Notes: generated by a model not told the origin, from the sequence alone. A stretch of DNA of 64,000 nucleotides from Devosia sp. FKR38 (GCF_005222805.1 NZ_STGC01000005.1:1154456-1218455), one strand, 5' to 3'; numbered from the stretch's first letter, positions 28,339-38,149 are shown. Numbers and translations are program-made.

Positions 28339-29289
28339 CTAGGCCTGCTGAATTGCCGACAGCTTCCAGTCGCGCCCGGTCTGGCGCACGAAGGTCCAGA
28401 GTTCCGTGGTCTGGGTCGCCGTATCGGCATCGCCATCCACTACCCTCTGGCTGGCCCGATCGCGCGTCACGTCGATCGACTCGTAGCGCATGGCGACCGT
28501 GGCATATTCGGTCTGCCCTTCACGCCAGCTTTCCGCGACATCGCCCTGCAACAGCGTCACCGCCGAAACCTCGTTCTTGACGCCACGGCTGGCGTTTTCC
28601 CCGAGTTCCTCGGACAGATACGACATCATCTCGGGCGTCGTCAGGCGACGCAGCGTGCCATAGTCCTCAGCGCCAAACGCGGTCTGAACCTGGGTCAGCA
28701 TCAGCTGGAACTGATCAAGATCGCCTGGCGTGACCGGCAGTTCATCGGGACTGCGGGGGCGTTGCGCAGCAGCGGGCTTCCGGCCCGGATTGCCAAGCCC
28801 GGCCGCGCCAAACTGGCCGCCATAACCGCGGGCGTTCCCCGAAGGCGCTCCACCCACACTGGCCTGTTGTGGCCGCGCGAAACGGCGGAACAGCAAGTTG
28901 GCGATCCAGCCGATAATCGCAAGCTGAATGAGCATGGCGAAGATCCCGCCGAAGCCGCCAAAGCCGCCGCCAAACATCATGCCGAGCAGACCGCCGAACA
29001 TCAGGCCCCCCAGCAAGCCGCCAAAGCCGCCAAAGGCCCCACGCGGCTGCTGGCCGGCCGGGGTGGCCGGGCGCGCCTGTTGCTGCTGCGCCGGCGTCAT
29101 GGTGCGTTGCACCGGCGCCGTCACAGTGGGCGCGGTATTGGTGGCAGGCACCGAATTGAACGTGCGTGTGCCACGGCCGCCGAAACTGCCACCGCGCCGC
29201 GCTTCGGCCTGATCAACGGAGATCATCGATATCGCCATGACAAGCGTGGCAAACAGACTAGCAAGGCGAAAGCGCTTGGAGGTGAACAT
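28339..29289 (-). CDS. TIM44-like domain membrane-anchored protein
   Basis: A 316-residue protein. Residues 1-30 are a signal peptide or anchor (cut near AEA), residues 30-85 are low-complexity with Gly, Gln and Pro, and residues 85-140 are Gly-rich and hydrophobic with a probable membrane helix (MLIQLAIIGWIANLLF). Residues about 185-315 form a TIM44-like domain with FQLMLTQVQTAFGAEDYGTL. Bacterial members are conserved in Alphaproteobacteria; they are called import inner membrane translocase subunits by homology to mitochondrial Tim44, but their role is not settled. AAGGACC precedes the ATG. Confidence 0.85.
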   Translation of the reverse strand: MFTSKRFRLASLFATLVMAISMISVDQAEARRGGSFGGRGTRTFNSVPATNTAPTVTAPVQRTMTPAQQQQARPATPAGQQPRGAFGGFGGLLGGLMFGGLLGMMFGGGFGGFGGIFAMLIQLAIIGWIANLLFRRFARPQQASVGGAPSGNARGYGGQFGAAGLGNPGRKPAAAQRPRSPDELPVTPGDLDQFQLMLTQVQTAFGAEDYGTLRRLTTPEMMSYLSEELGENASRGVKNEVSAVTLLQGDVAESWREGQTEYATVAMRYESIDVTRDRASQRVVDGDADTATQTTELWTFVRQTGRDWKLSAIQQA

Positions 29290-29408
29290 AGGTCCTTGGG
29301 TTCCGACACGAAAAGCGGTGACGCCTGATATGGGATGGCGCCGGCCGGATGTGTAGAGCCCACCGCGCAGACGGGGATGATTTTTGGCAGCGGCCGCGCG
29401 TTCGATGG

Positions 29409-29963
29409 TCAGTCGTCCTGATCATCCAGCCAGTCATGGTCGGCCAGCCAGGGCAGCCATATTTCCACGCCGGCCTCAATTCTGAAGAGCAGCGGCACGA
29501 CACCGTTCTGTTCGTATTCGTGCTGCGCAGCAGCATAGGCAAAGGACAGCGCATGGCCAAGGCTGCCAGCAGAGGCCTGCAGCCTTCCGTTGTTTTCGAT
29601 GCGCCAGTTTCTCGGCTCTGGACGAATAACCAAGCGGACGGGCGACCAAGGCAAGAGTGTCACAGGCCCAGCGGCAAGCCTCTGAACAGCGTCTTCAAGC
29701 CGCTCGGGGCTGTCGACATAAAGCACGTCATAGTCAACGCAATCGAACCGGCTCGGCTGACCATGTTGCATGGCCTGGGCGGGTTCCTCACAGCAGATGA
29801 CGCTGAACCGCTCGGGGACCCGGAGTGGCTTTCCCAGGCTTGCGGGGCCAACCGGATAGATGATCACGACACGGCGGTGGCCATCTCTGTGGGCGGAAAT
29901 CTCACCGCGAACCGGCTTACCCTTGCTGAGTTCGCTCATCACCTCTGGTGTTACCAACGGCAT
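29409..29963 (-). CDS. Hypothetical protein
   Basis: A 184-residue soluble protein that I do not recognise. No signal peptide, membrane helix or known catalytic motif is visible. It has many charged residues, an ICC pair near residue 56 and an acidic C-terminus with LADHDWLDDQDD. The ATG at 29963 follows AAGGAACAGGA; an in-frame codon at 30059 would extend it by 32 residues with no ribosome binding site. It lies between the TIM44-like gene and the HNH gene, all on the minus strand. Codon use is like that of its high-GC neighbours. Confidence 0.5.
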   Translation of the reverse strand: MPLVTPEVMSELSKGKPVRGEISAHRDGHRRVVIIYPVGPASLGKPLRVPERFSVICCEEPAQAMQHGQPSRFDCVDYDVLYVDSPERLEDAVQRLAAGPVTLLPWSPVRLVIRPEPRNWRIENNGRLQASAGSLGHALSFAYAAAQHEYEQNGVVPLLFRIEAGVEIWLPWLADHDWLDDQDD

Positions 29964-30253
29964 GTCCGGTTCCTGTTCCTTGTGGATGCACTTTTCCAAT
30001 GTCCGCAGACTAGCCGGAGACGGCTGGCCGCGCTGTGTCGCCCGGAACAGCCAGCGCAAGACGACGACCAGAGCTGACGGACGGGCTGCGACCGCTCAAA
30101 TCACGGGGCCTTCTCGTTCTGCGCGGCGATTTGACCACGGGCGCCGGGAACCGGCCGACGCGACAGGGCCGGACGAGCCTGCGCGCGAGGCAGGGCAGGG
30201 CCGGACGCTACGCAGGCCCGGCCGGGCATGATCCTGGGGGCGGCGTGCAGCGG

Positions 30254-30643
30254 TCAGACCGGAAAACCGTCAACCCCGCCGGCCTGTGCCGCGATCACCA
30301 GCCGCGCCAGCGCCGGCTGCGCCGTGCTGCCGGAGCGCGACATGACAACGCCCCCCTTGGGATTGAACCAGTTCCCCCTGGCGAGCCGCTGCCGGACATA
30401 GTCCTGATAGGCTTGGGGCGACAGCGGGGTCTTTGAGGTGTGCCGCCGCGTGTTGCAGAGCCAGCAGGCAGCAACGATGTTGTCCGCCACATCCTCGCCA
30501 CCGTCACATTGCGCCAGCAGATGCTCAGCGGTGCGCCTGTTGGACCGCTTGTCACTCGCCGCGGACATGGGTCGGCCACAATACCAGCAGAGCCCACCCT
30601 GGCGGTGAAAAGCCTCGTCCCGGAGTTTTTTGACCTGCGACAT
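30254..30643 (-). CDS. HNH endonuclease
   Basis: A 129-residue protein with a compact HNH domain: CWYC (residues 19-22) and CWLC (60-63) form the zinc site, AEHLLAQCDGGED supplies the catalytic His, and NIVAACWLCNTRR gives the Asn. A C-terminal tail of about 50 residues has no recognised domain. Such stand-alone HNH nucleases occur in phage, restriction and mobile contexts as well as in ordinary chromosomes. Its target is unknown. Confidence 0.82.
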   Translation of the reverse strand: MSQVKKLRDEAFHRQGGLCWYCGRPMSAASDKRSNRRTAEHLLAQCDGGEDVADNIVAACWLCNTRRHTSKTPLSPQAYQDYVRQRLARGNWFNPKGGVVMSRSGSTAQPALARLVIAAQAGGVDGFPV

Positions 30644-31044
30644 GGGGAACCTTGGGCGGCGGACAGGCTAGAAGCGGGGCGGAAGGAATAGTCTCGGCGC
30701 TTTGGCGCGGTGCTGATTGTAGCACGGGCAGCCGGTCTTTGCGGGGATGTCGAGGAATGCGGGGATCGGGAGGGGCAGGGGTTTTCACCCAACCCATCCC
30801 CAACCCCGATGTCATCCCCGCGAAAGCGGGGGCCCATCCCGAGATCGGACCACAGCCGCAAGGTGGCCGCGACTTGCTCTGCGATGCCGCTCGGGGCGCG
30901 ATCTCAGGATGGGTCCCGGCTCAAGGCCGGGATGACACCGTGGGTGTGGCGAGATTGGTGAAAGTCGATGCACCGCCACTCCAGAACACTACTTTCAGGC
31001 TCGGGCGACGCGCGTTAATTTAGGAAACTATGCAAGAAGATCAA
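30644..31044. other. Gap holding a REP-like repeat and AT-richer flank
   Basis: No gene is seen. The middle is the palindromic repeat described separately (30811-30936). From about 31000 the base composition changes to AT-rich, which continues to about 32660, through the next two genes. The segment 30644-30810 shows nothing recognisable. Confidence 0.5.
30811..30936. repeat. REP-like palindromic element
   Basis: The ends GTCATCCC and GGGATGAC are inverted repeats. The left arm has CCCCGC-GAAA-GCGGGG (30816-30831), the right arm CCCGGC-TCAAG-GCCGGG (30915-30931), and between them CCCATCC and GATCTC segments pair across the middle. The whole is a potential three-stem structure of about 126 bases. 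Such GTCATCCC elements occur in many copies in some Alphaproteobacteria; copy number here cannot be seen. Confidence 0.75.
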
Positions 31045-32052
31045 CTAAACAACCAACATTCTGTGCATTTTGCTACCTTGGCCAATCAGGTTTATTGAGG
31101 CAAAAATAGAGTCCGCAAATTCATATGAGCCTCTTAGCAACTCGTCTCTCTTCTCTGGGTGATCGAATTTCAGAAGCAAGTTGCTGATTGGCTCGTCTGT
31201 AACTTCGAGAAAGCTGTTGTATTGATCGACTATTTTTGAGAGCGGGTCGGATGCGACCTTAGCGCTTCCTATCAAGTTTTGAATCCGCTCGATCGGCGTC
31301 ATCAAGCAAATCGCCCTCATATCTGAAGGCGATACGGTGCCATTTGAATTGTATGTATACAGAATCTGAAGGAGCGCAGAGTAGCACGTCAGAAGGCGGC
31401 TAAACTTCAGTTTGTAGTTCTTTACGCGGCGTTTGAGTTTCTTCTCATGAGGAGTTGTCTCTGTTCTTGCCTCATAATTTACGCAAAAAGTACGCCAGAG
31501 CCGCAAAATGTCATTGGACAAAAAGGCTGGTGCAAAATCATTCTTGTGATCGCCGTAGTCTCGCCAGTACGAGGCTATTATCTCATCTATAGCTTTATTG
31601 AAAACTTCAGCGCCACTTAGGGGGCGTCCCTCCAGAAGCATTAATAGGCGGGCTGTGAATGTGTTTGAGGCATCATCCTCAGGCTTCCCCAACGTTCCAA
31701 TCAACTGTGACACTGAATAGTGTGCCAAATACTGCCCGTCGGCATCAAATTCCTTTAGGCCTAGTGAGCGACAAGCAGAAATAAGGTCGGCTTTGATGCA
31801 TATTTCGTCTAGACGTGAAAGTTCACTTTCAAGTATTTTGTTGGGTGGGGAGATCTTGTCTTCGGACGATTTATCCAGACCTACGATAAATATGTCTAGA
31901 TCGCTATGCTCACTTGCCTCCAAACGGCCATAAGAACCTGTCGCGCAAATGCACGCTTTCCCGTCTGCGTATCTCTTTGCATCTGCTATCTTGCCGTCGA
32001 TTAGTAAGTACTTCTCTTCAGAGAAGGCCCTTCGATCAATTATTCCTGCCAA
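31045..32052 (-). CDS. Nucleotidyltransferase-fold protein with helical C-terminal domain
   Basis: A 335-residue soluble protein. GSYGRLEASEHSDLDIFIV (residues about 39-57) matches the GS-x-DxD active site of pol-beta-type nucleotidyltransferases; a further acidic residue in KADLISA near residue 90 could complete the metal triad. The rest is helical and Lys/Arg-rich around HEKKLKRRVKNYKLK. A homologue of known function was not recognised; CBASS-type cyclases, aminoglycoside enzymes and GlnD share only the fold. The TTG start is supported by GGAGGGGGAAT six bases upstream, and it begins one base after the exonuclease stop. Base composition is much more AT-rich than the surroundings, a sign of transfer. 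Confidence 0.7.
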   Translation of the reverse strand: MAGIIDRRAFSEEKYLLIDGKIADAKRYADGKACICATGSYGRLEASEHSDLDIFIVGLDKSSEDKISPPNKILESELSRLDEICIKADLISACRSLGLKEFDADGQYLAHYSVSQLIGTLGKPEDDASNTFTARLLMLLEGRPLSGAEVFNKAIDEIIASYWRDYGDHKNDFAPAFLSNDILRLWRTFCVNYEARTETTPHEKKLKRRVKNYKLKFSRLLTCYSALLQILYTYNSNGTVSPSDMRAICLMTPIERIQNLIGSAKVASDPLSKIVDQYNSFLEVTDEPISNLLLKFDHPEKRDELLRGSYEFADSIFASINLIGQGSKMHRMLVV

Positions 32053-32625
32053 TTAATTCCCCCTCCAGCTAAATATATTGGCAAAAACCTCTGCCTGCTC
32101 AATTGCGTCGTCAAGTGCATGGTGCGTGTGAGCCCGATTGGAACGAACGAAATCGGGCAGTTTAGAGCGGCTTGACGTGGAAAGCGTGCGCCCGGTTTTT
32201 ACTGAGACCGCAGTTTTGATGTCGAATCCGCGCGAGTATTCGAACGGCGAACCATTTCTAGAAAACCTAACAAAGTACCAATATAGCCAAGTCCAATCAA
32301 ACCCAAGAGGGTAGGCCACAAGTACGGGGTTGCCGTTGCCTGAAAGGCGCCGTACCCAGTCAGCTAGTTCCGTCATCACGTAGTTGGGATCGCCGCCAGT
32401 TAACATTAGTTTTTGTCGATCAAGACCATTGACCGCTAAGGCCTCGGGCTGAAAGTCCGGCGATATCGGCCTGAGTTCCCGATATATGTGGTGATCGTAC
32501 GAAACTGGCCGAACAAATTTGGCGCCATCATATGTTCCAGCAAACACCAGTGCGACAGACAGCATCGAATAGGGCCCGGGAATTGGCCCATCCGTTTCCA
32601 CGTCTGCCGAAAAGTATACGTCCAA
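32053..32625 (-). CDS. DEDDh-type 3'-5' exonuclease
   Basis: A 190-residue nuclease of the DnaQ-like superfamily. Exo I is SADVETDGP (residues about 6-14), Exo II lies around VAYPLGFDWTWLYW, and HHALDDAIEQ near the C-terminus supplies the His and Asp of Exo III. A TTG at 32625 is chosen because CGGAGG lies six bases upstream and the protein then begins MDVYFSADVETDG; another in-frame TTG at 32658 has no ribosome binding site. The nucleotidyltransferase gene follows directly, so the two form one unit. It is AT-rich like its partner. Whether the substrate is RNA or DNA is unknown. Confidence 0.75.
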   Translation of the reverse strand: MDVYFSADVETDGPIPGPYSMLSVALVFAGTYDGAKFVRPVSYDHHIYRELRPISPDFQPEALAVNGLDRQKLMLTGGDPNYVMTELADWVRRLSGNGNPVLVAYPLGFDWTWLYWYFVRFSRNGSPFEYSRGFDIKTAVSVKTGRTLSTSSRSKLPDFVRSNRAHTHHALDDAIEQAEVFANIFSWRGN

Positions 32626-32669
32626 ACCTGCCTCCGTTGCCACATTGTGGCATAGCAATAGCGGTACAT

Positions 32670-32707
32670 AAAAATCAGTCGAGGTGCCAGCTTGCTGGCA
32701 CCTCGAC
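32670..32707 (-). terminator. Rho-independent terminator of nrdJ
   Basis: GTCGAGGTGCCAGC (32678-32691) pairs perfectly with GCTGGCACCTCGAC (32694-32707), and on the minus strand TGATTTTT follows. It lies 37 bases after the nrdJ stop and separates it from the exonuclease pair on the same strand. Confidence 0.85.
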
Positions 32708-32744
32708 GTTCATTCCAATCGCGTAAAGAGTGTACGCGCTTCCC

Positions 32745-35700
32745 TCAGCTACAACCCGTCGTCGTGCCGCACGTATCGCACTTCAGGCACGTGCCGTTCC
32801 GGACCATCGTGAAATTATGGCACTCGGTGCACTGGTCGCCGGTGTAGCCCTTCATCTGGGCTTCGGCGCGCAGGAGCCCCGTGTCCTTGGACGGCGGCGG
32901 GCTGGGGATCGGGTTCAGTTCCGCCGGCGCGAAGGCCGAGGGGCTGAGCTGGGTGTCGACCTTGAGCGCGGTGGCCGTCTTGAGGGCGGTCACGGTCGAG
33001 GTCTGCATCGCCTGCACGGGGTTATACTGGTGATCGCCCGAGACGATCATCAGGCTCTTGTTGGTGACGCGACCACGGGTCATGCCACGCGACACGAAGC
33101 GATCGGCCTGCATGGGGGCTGCCGGGGCCGGAGCGGCACGACCGCCCTTGCTCTCGTCATTGCCCTTGCCCAGCGAAGTCGGGCTTTCCGGGTTCACATG
33201 GGCCAGGTCGTCGCGGTCCAGATAGGAAACGGCCAGTTCGCGGAACACATAGTCGAGGATTGAGGTGGCGTTCTTGATCCGGTCATTGCCCATCACCATG
33301 CCGGCGGGCTCGAAGCGGGTGAAGGTGAAGGCCTCCACATACTCGTCCAGCGGCACGCCATATTGCAGGCCCAGCGAGATGGCGATGGCGAAATTGTTCA
33401 TCATCGCGCGGAAGGCGGCGCCTTCCTTGTGCATGTCGATGAAGATCTCGCCCAGGCGACCATCGTCATATTCGCCGGTGCGCAGATAGACCTTGTGGCC
33501 ACCGACCACGGCCTTCTGGGTATAGCCCTTGCGGCGATCGGGCATCTTTTCGCGGTCGCGCACGACCGTTTCGACGATGCGCTCGACAATGCGTTCGGCG
33601 ACATGGGGCACGCGGGCGGCAGCCGACAGGGCAGCCAGTTCCTCGGCCGCATCATCCTCATCGTCATCGGCCGCGGCCAGGACGGAGGAATTGAGCGGCT
33701 GGCTGAGCTTACTGCCATCGCGATAGAGGGCGTTGGCTTTGAGGGCCAGGCGCCAGCTCATCATATAGGCTTCCTTGGCGTCTTCCACCGTCGCATCATT
33801 GGGCATGTTGATGGTCTTGGAGATGGCGCCCGAGATGAACGGCTGGGCCGCCGCCATCATCAGGATGTGGCTTTCGATCGACAGCGAACGCTTGCCGATC
33901 TTGCCGCAGGGAGCGGCACAGTCGAACACCGGCAGGTGCTCGGCCTTGAGGTGCGGCGCGCCTTCGAGCGTCATGGCGCCACAGACGTGGATATTGGCGG
34001 CCTCGACGTCCTTCTTGGAAAAGCCCAGGAAGCTCAGCAGGTCAAAGCTGAAGTCATTGAGCTGCGCATCGGTTACGCCCAGGCTCTTGAGGAAATCGGC
34101 ACCCAGCGTCCACTGGTTGAAGATGAACTTGATGTCAAAGGCCGAGGCGGTCGCGGCGTTGAGCGCGGCGATCTTGTCGTCGGTAAAGCCCTTGGCGCGC
34201 AGGGTCGAGGGGTTGATGCCCGGCGCCTGGTTGAGATTGCCATGGCCGACCGCATAGGCCTCCATCTCGGCAATGTCGCCTTCCGAATAGCCCAGGGTGC
34301 GCAGGGCCGGCGGCACGGCGCGGTTGATGATCTTGAAGTAGCCGCCACCGGCCAGCTTCTTGAACTTGACCAGGGCGAAATCGGGCTCGATGCCGGTGGT
34401 GTCGCAATCCATCACCAGGCCGATGGTGCCGGTGGGGGCGATAACCGAAACCTGGGCGTTACGGAAGCCATGCTTCTCGCCGAGCGCCAGGGCATTGTCC
34501 CAGGCCAGCTTGGCGCGTTCGCTGAGGGCCGCATCGATCAGATTGGCATGGTCCAGCGGCACCGGCGTGATGGAGAGGCCTTCATAGCCGGTCGCATTGC
34601 CATGGGCGGCGTTGCGATGGTTGCGGATGACGCGCAGCATGTGCTTGGCGTTGCGCTTGTAGTCCTTGAACGGGCCCAGTTCCTTGGCCATTTCGGCCGA
34701 GGTGGCATAGGAGACGCCGGTCATGATGGCGGTGACGGCGCCAGCGATGGCGCGGCCTTCCACCGAGTCATAGGGAATGCCCGAGGTCATCAGGAACCCG
34801 CCGATATTGGCATAGCCAATGCCCAGCGTGCGATATTCGAACGAGCGCTCGGCAATCGCCTTGGACGGGAACTGCGCCATCATCACCGAGACTTCGAGCA
34901 CGATGGTCCACAGACGGACGGTGTGCTCATAGGCGGCGGTGTCAAAGCTGCCATCGGTATTGCGATAGGGCAGCAGGTTCACCGACGCCAGATTGCAGGC
35001 GGTGTCATCAAGGAACATATATTCCGAGCAGGGGTTCGATGCATTGATCGGACCGGCTTCGGGGGAGGTGTGCCACTCATTGATGGTGGTGTGATACTGG
35101 ATGCCGGGATCGGCCGAGGCCCAGGCGGCATAGCCCACCTGTTCCCAGAGGTCGCGGGCCTTGAGCGTCTTGGTCACCTTGCCCGAGGAGCGGGCCTTGA
35201 GCTGCCAGTCGCTGTCGCCCTCAACGGCGCGCAGGAAATCGTCGGTGACGCGCACCGAATTGTTCGAGTTCTGGCCGGAGACGGTGAGATAGGCTTCGCT
35301 GTCCCAATCGGTGTCGTAGACCGGGAATTCGATATCGGTATAGCCCTGCTTGGCGAACTGGATGACGCGGAAAATGTAGTTCTCCGGCACCAGGGCCTTC
35401 TTGGCGGCGCGCACTTCGCGCTTGAGGGCAGGGTTCTTGGCCACGTCGAAGCAATCGTCGCCCGAACCGTCGCAGTTCACGGCGGCCTTCATAATGGCCT
35501 TGAGGTGCTTGGAGACCACCTTGGAGCCGGTGACCAGCGCGGCCACCTTCTGCTCTTCCTTGACCTTCCAGTTGATATATTCCTCGACATCGGGGTGATC
35601 GATGTCCAGCACCACCATCTTGGCGGCGCGGCGGGTGGTGCCGCCCGACTTGATGGCGCCGGCAGCACGGTCGCCGATCTTGAGGAAGCTCATCAGGCCG

Positions 35701-36455
35701 CTCGACTTGCCGCCGCCCGACAGACGCTCGCCCGAGCCGCGCAGGGCCGAGAAATTGGTGCCCGTGCCCGAGCCATATTTGAACAGGCGCGCTTCGCGGA
35801 CCCACAGGTCCATGATGCCGTTCTCATTGACCAGATCGTCATTGACCGACTGGATGAAGCAGGCATGCGGCTGCGGATGCTCGTAGGAGCTCTTCGAGCT
35901 CACCAGCTTGTGGGTGAAGGGGTCGACATAGAAATGGCCCTGGCCGGGGCCATCAATGCCATAGGCCCAGTGCAGGCCCGTGTTGAACCACTGCGGGCTG
36001 TTGGGCGCCACGCGCTGGGTGGCCAGCATGAAGGCGAGCTCGTCGCGGAAGGCGAGGGCATCTTCCTCGCTGTCGAAATAGCCGCCCTTCCAGCCCCAAT
36101 AGGTCCAGGTGCCGGCCAGGCGATCAAACACCTGGCGGCTGTCCATTTCCGAACCAAAGCGCTCTGCTTCGGGCAGCTTGGCCAGGGCAGCCTCATCGGG
36201 GACCGAGCGCCACAGCCAGCTGGGGACAGAATTCTCCTCAACCTTCTTGAGCACCTTGGCGACGCCGGCCTTGCGGAAATACTTCTGCGCAATGATGTCA
36301 GCGGCAACCTGGCTCCAGGTCGACGGAATCGCGATGTCTTCGAGCTTGAAGACCACCGAGCCATCCGGATTGCGGATCTCGCTGGTGGCCGAGCGGAAGT
36401 CGATGCCGCTGTAGCGATCCTGGTTGGCTGTCGTGAACCGGCGTTCAATGCGCAT
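32745..36455 (-). CDS. nrdJ: Vitamin B12-dependent (class II) ribonucleotide reductase
   Basis: A 1236-residue enzyme that reduces ribonucleotides to deoxyribonucleotides using adenosylcobalamin, with or without oxygen. Seen in order: substrate-loop motif [13 protein letters not shown] near residue 225, the active-site segment [11 protein letters not shown] near 472, [12 protein letters not shown] near 680, a Cys-rich segment [11 protein letters not shown] near 850, and a C-terminal zinc-ribbon-like CxxC array (CTECHN and CLKCDTCG) that is typical of the alphaproteobacterial NrdJ. The ATG at 36455 follows GGGGACTAAG; an ATG at 36485 would add ten residues. The terminator after it shows that it is a single-gene unit. 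Confidence 0.95.
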   Translation of the reverse strand: MRIERRFTTANQDRYSGIDFRSATSEIRNPDGSVVFKLEDIAIPSTWSQVAADIIAQKYFRKAGVAKVLKKVEENSVPSWLWRSVPDEAALAKLPEAERFGSEMDSRQVFDRLAGTWTYWGWKGGYFDSEEDALAFRDELAFMLATQRVAPNSPQWFNTGLHWAYGIDGPGQGHFYVDPFTHKLVSSKSSYEHPQPHACFIQSVNDDLVNENGIMDLWVREARLFKYGSGTGTNFSALRGSGERLSGGGKSSGLMSFLKIGDRAAGAIKSGGTTRRAAKMVVLDIDHPDVEEYINWKVKEEQKVAALVTGSKVVSKHLKAIMKAAVNCDGSGDDCFDVAKNPALKREVRAAKKALVPENYIFRVIQFAKQGYTDIEFPVYDTDWDSEAYLTVSGQNSNNSVRVTDDFLRAVEGDSDWQLKARSSGKVTKTLKARDLWEQVGYAAWASADPGIQYHTTINEWHTSPEAGPINASNPCSEYMFLDDTACNLASVNLLPYRNTDGSFDTAAYEHTVRLWTIVLEVSVMMAQFPSKAIAERSFEYRTLGIGYANIGGFLMTSGIPYDSVEGRAIAGAVTAIMTGVSYATSAEMAKELGPFKDYKRNAKHMLRVIRNHRNAAHGNATGYEGLSITPVPLDHANLIDAALSERAKLAWDNALALGEKHGFRNAQVSVIAPTGTIGLVMDCDTTGIEPDFALVKFKKLAGGGYFKIINRAVPPALRTLGYSEGDIAEMEAYAVGHGNLNQAPGINPSTLRAKGFTDDKIAALNAATASAFDIKFIFNQWTLGADFLKSLGVTDAQLNDFSFDLLSFLGFSKKDVEAANIHVCGAMTLEGAPHLKAEHLPVFDCAAPCGKIGKRSLSIESHILMMAAAQPFISGAISKTINMPNDATVEDAKEAYMMSWRLALKANALYRDGSKLSQPLNSSVLAAADDDEDDAAEELAALSAAARVPHVAERIVERIVETVVRDREKMPDRRKGYTQKAVVGGHKVYLRTGEYDDGRLGEIFIDMHKEGAAFRAMMNNFAIAISLGLQYGVPLDEYVEAFTFTRFEPAGMVMGNDRIKNATSILDYVFRELAVSYLDRDDLAHVNPESPTSLGKGNDESKGGRAAPAPAAPMQADRFVSRGMTRGRVTNKSLMIVSGDHQYNPVQAMQTSTVTALKTATALKVDTQLSPSAFAPAELNPIPSPPPSKDTGLLRAEAQMKGYTGDQCTECHNFTMVRNGTCLKCDTCGTTTGCS

Positions 36456-37211
36456 AGTCGTCTTAGTCCCCAATGTAGCGGGCACACGAAGGCCCGCGAG
36501 CCGAAAACCGGCTTCTCATCCAAATCTGTGTTGACGCGTCACCAACCGAACCCGTGGCCGGGTCCGAAAAACTTGCCTGTGCCCATGCCTGGTGCCGGTC
36601 TGGTGCCAACGCTCTCAGCAGGGGTCTTTTGCCCGCGGCGGGAGGCGCTGCGGACGATCAAAAACATCTGCCGATTCAAATCCAGCGTCAACGCAAGAAA
36701 TCACAAGGTGTAGTGGTCGGGCCGGGTCGCATGACAACGTCTAGTAGGCTCAATATGTGGATAGTGGGGACAAATGGCAAGGAAAACCGGGTCTTGATCG
36801 GGCCGGTTCAGGCGGGGTTTGATGTCACATCTTCGTCACATGAACTTGCCGAGAAACCCCCGCTAAGGCCCCGCGAATCCTGACCTTCCGGCCACGACGG
36901 CGCGGCGTTAGGATGATGTTCACCATGCCGGAAGACAGGCAGAATCGCTGCCCGGAAAAGCTGTCAAGCGCAGATATTTTGGCAACAATGTGGTTGGCAT
37001 GGACCCACCAGGCACACACCAGAGCTTGTGTGTGGCGGACCCGGTGGCCCCATAGCGCTCGTATGGGGCAGGGGACGGCGGTCACCCTGCGCAGTGGGCC
37101 TGCCGGACCCCGCAAAAACACCATCAAACCCCTCCGGCAACACTAGGCTGTGCCACCGACCCATGGTACACCCGGCCTAGCGCATCCCTCGACGACGACG
37201 GAATCGAAGAA
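36456..37211. other. 756-base gap upstream of nrdJ
   Basis: No gene can be supported. It holds two small hairpins next to the nrdJ start (see next entry), the palindrome TGACGCGTCA at 36532-36541, and CACACA-ccagagct-TGTGTG-like pairing at about 37015-37035, which resembles but does not match a single NrdR box. Promoters for nrdJ (minus) and for the NDUFA12 gene (plus) must lie here; none was clear. Confidence 0.45.
36478..36513 (-). promoter_or_regulatory. Two hairpins in the nrdJ leader
   Basis: GCGGGC (36478-36483) pairs with GCCCGC (36492-36497), and AGCCG (36499-36503) pairs with CGGCT (36509-36513) around AAAAC. In the mRNA both lie just before the Shine-Dalgarno region and could hide or expose it. 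It does not match the cobalamin riboswitch: no B12-box sequence was found. Confidence 0.45.
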
Positions 37212-37610
37212 TTGGCCAAATCCGGTATCAAGCAGTTCCTGACAGAAATCTTCTCCTGGTGGGGCGGACAGACATGGGGAACCCGTCTGTGGATCTGGCG
37301 CTTTGGCGACTATGTCGGCAGCGATGAATTCGGCAACAAATACTACCAGGATCGCAAGGCGGACCGCCGCTATGTGACCTATGCCGGCTATGCCGACGCT
37401 TCCACCATTGGCGAAGGCTGGCATGGCTGGATGCACCACCGCACCGATGTGGTGCCCACCAAGGCCAATTATGTCGCCAAGAGCTGGCAGCTTCCGCATG
37501 AAGCCAATCTGACCGGCACGGCAGCCGCCTACCGTCCCGATGGCAGCCTGCTCAGCAAGGGCGAGCGCCCGCGCGTGACCGGCGACTACACCGCCTGGTC
37601 GCCCGAATAA
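37212..37610 (+). CDS. NDUFA12-family subunit of NADH:ubiquinone oxidoreductase
   Basis: A 132-residue peripheral complex I subunit of the kind shared by Alphaproteobacteria and mitochondria. The N-terminus IFSWWGGQTWGTRLWIWR and DEFGNKYYQDRK near residue 38, then GWHGWMHH near 78 and a C-terminal proline/charged tail, are all family features. It starts with TTG; no ATG or GTG in frame lies at a suitable place and the upstream frame closes. It has no signal peptide. The DUF2155 gene follows, as in other genomes of the group. Confidence 0.92.
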   Translation: MAKSGIKQFLTEIFSWWGGQTWGTRLWIWRFGDYVGSDEFGNKYYQDRKADRRYVTYAGYADASTIGEGWHGWMHHRTDVVPTKANYVAKSWQLPHEANLTGTAAAYRPDGSLLSKGERPRVTGDYTAWSPE

Positions 37611-37620
37611 GGCCGGCGCC

Positions 37621-38052
37621 TTGCGCCACCGATCCATTGTGACCCGCATGCGCGCCATGCTGGGGCAGCTTGCGGCCCTGGCATTGCTGGCGTTTGCGCC
37701 GCAGGTCCAGGCGCAGCCGATTGCCAATCCGGTGGCGACCTTTGCCGGGCTGGACAAGATCACCGGTCGAATCACCCGTTTTGACGTCTATATCGGCGAA
37801 ACCGTGCTGTTCGGCGCGCTCGAGCTGACGCCGCGCGCCTGCTACAACCGCGCCGCCACCGAGACGCAGCGCACCTCGGCCTTTCTCGAGGTGGACCAGC
37901 GCAGCCTCAATGGCGCCTCCAAGCGCATCTTTACCGGCTGGATGTTCGCCGACAGCCCGGCGCTGCATGCCATTGACCACGCGATCTATGATGTGTGGCT
38001 GATCGAGTGCAAGACCAGCACCGACGTGCCGCCGCCCGAGGCGCGCCAGTGA
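37621..38052 (+). CDS. DUF2155 secreted protein
   Basis: A 143-residue protein with a signal peptide (hydrophobic stretch about residues 14-27, cut after VQAQ). The mature part has LDKITGRITRFDVYIGETV, PRACYNRAATE and FTGWMFADSPALHAIDH, which define DUF2155, a family found almost only in Alphaproteobacteria beside complex I accessory genes. Two Cys could form a disulfide. The start may be TTG at 37621, GTG at 37639 or ATG at 37648. Function unknown. Confidence 0.82.
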   Translation: MRHRSIVTRMRAMLGQLAALALLAFAPQVQAQPIANPVATFAGLDKITGRITRFDVYIGETVLFGALELTPRACYNRAATETQRTSAFLEVDQRSLNGASKRIFTGWMFADSPALHAIDHAIYDVWLIECKTSTDVPPPEARQ

Positions 38053-38149
38053 GCGCCTGAAGTTTCGGCGCCGCGTGTCGAAACCGGCCGGGCCGGATCG
38101 TCTTGTCACCATGCCGATGCAGTGCATCGCCCTTGGAGAGGAGAACAGA

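Noticed and set aside
31045..32052. CBASS cyclase (CD-NTase)
   Set aside because: The GS-DxD motif fits many nucleotidyltransferases, and no effector, ubiquitin-like or HORMA partner is found beside it; only the exonuclease is.
36456..36720. Cobalamin riboswitch upstream of the B12-dependent nrdJ
   Set aside because: No B12-box-like sequence was found on the minus strand; only two short hairpins are visible.
37012..37035. NrdR box-like inverted repeat
   Set aside because: The arms pair (CACACA/TGTGTG) but the AT-rich core and the second box at the usual spacing are missing, and it lies over 550 bases from nrdJ.
36825..37127. Small minus-strand open frame upstream of nrdJ
   Set aside because: No ribosome binding site, no recognisable domain and frequent rare-looking residues; looks like chance in high-GC DNA.
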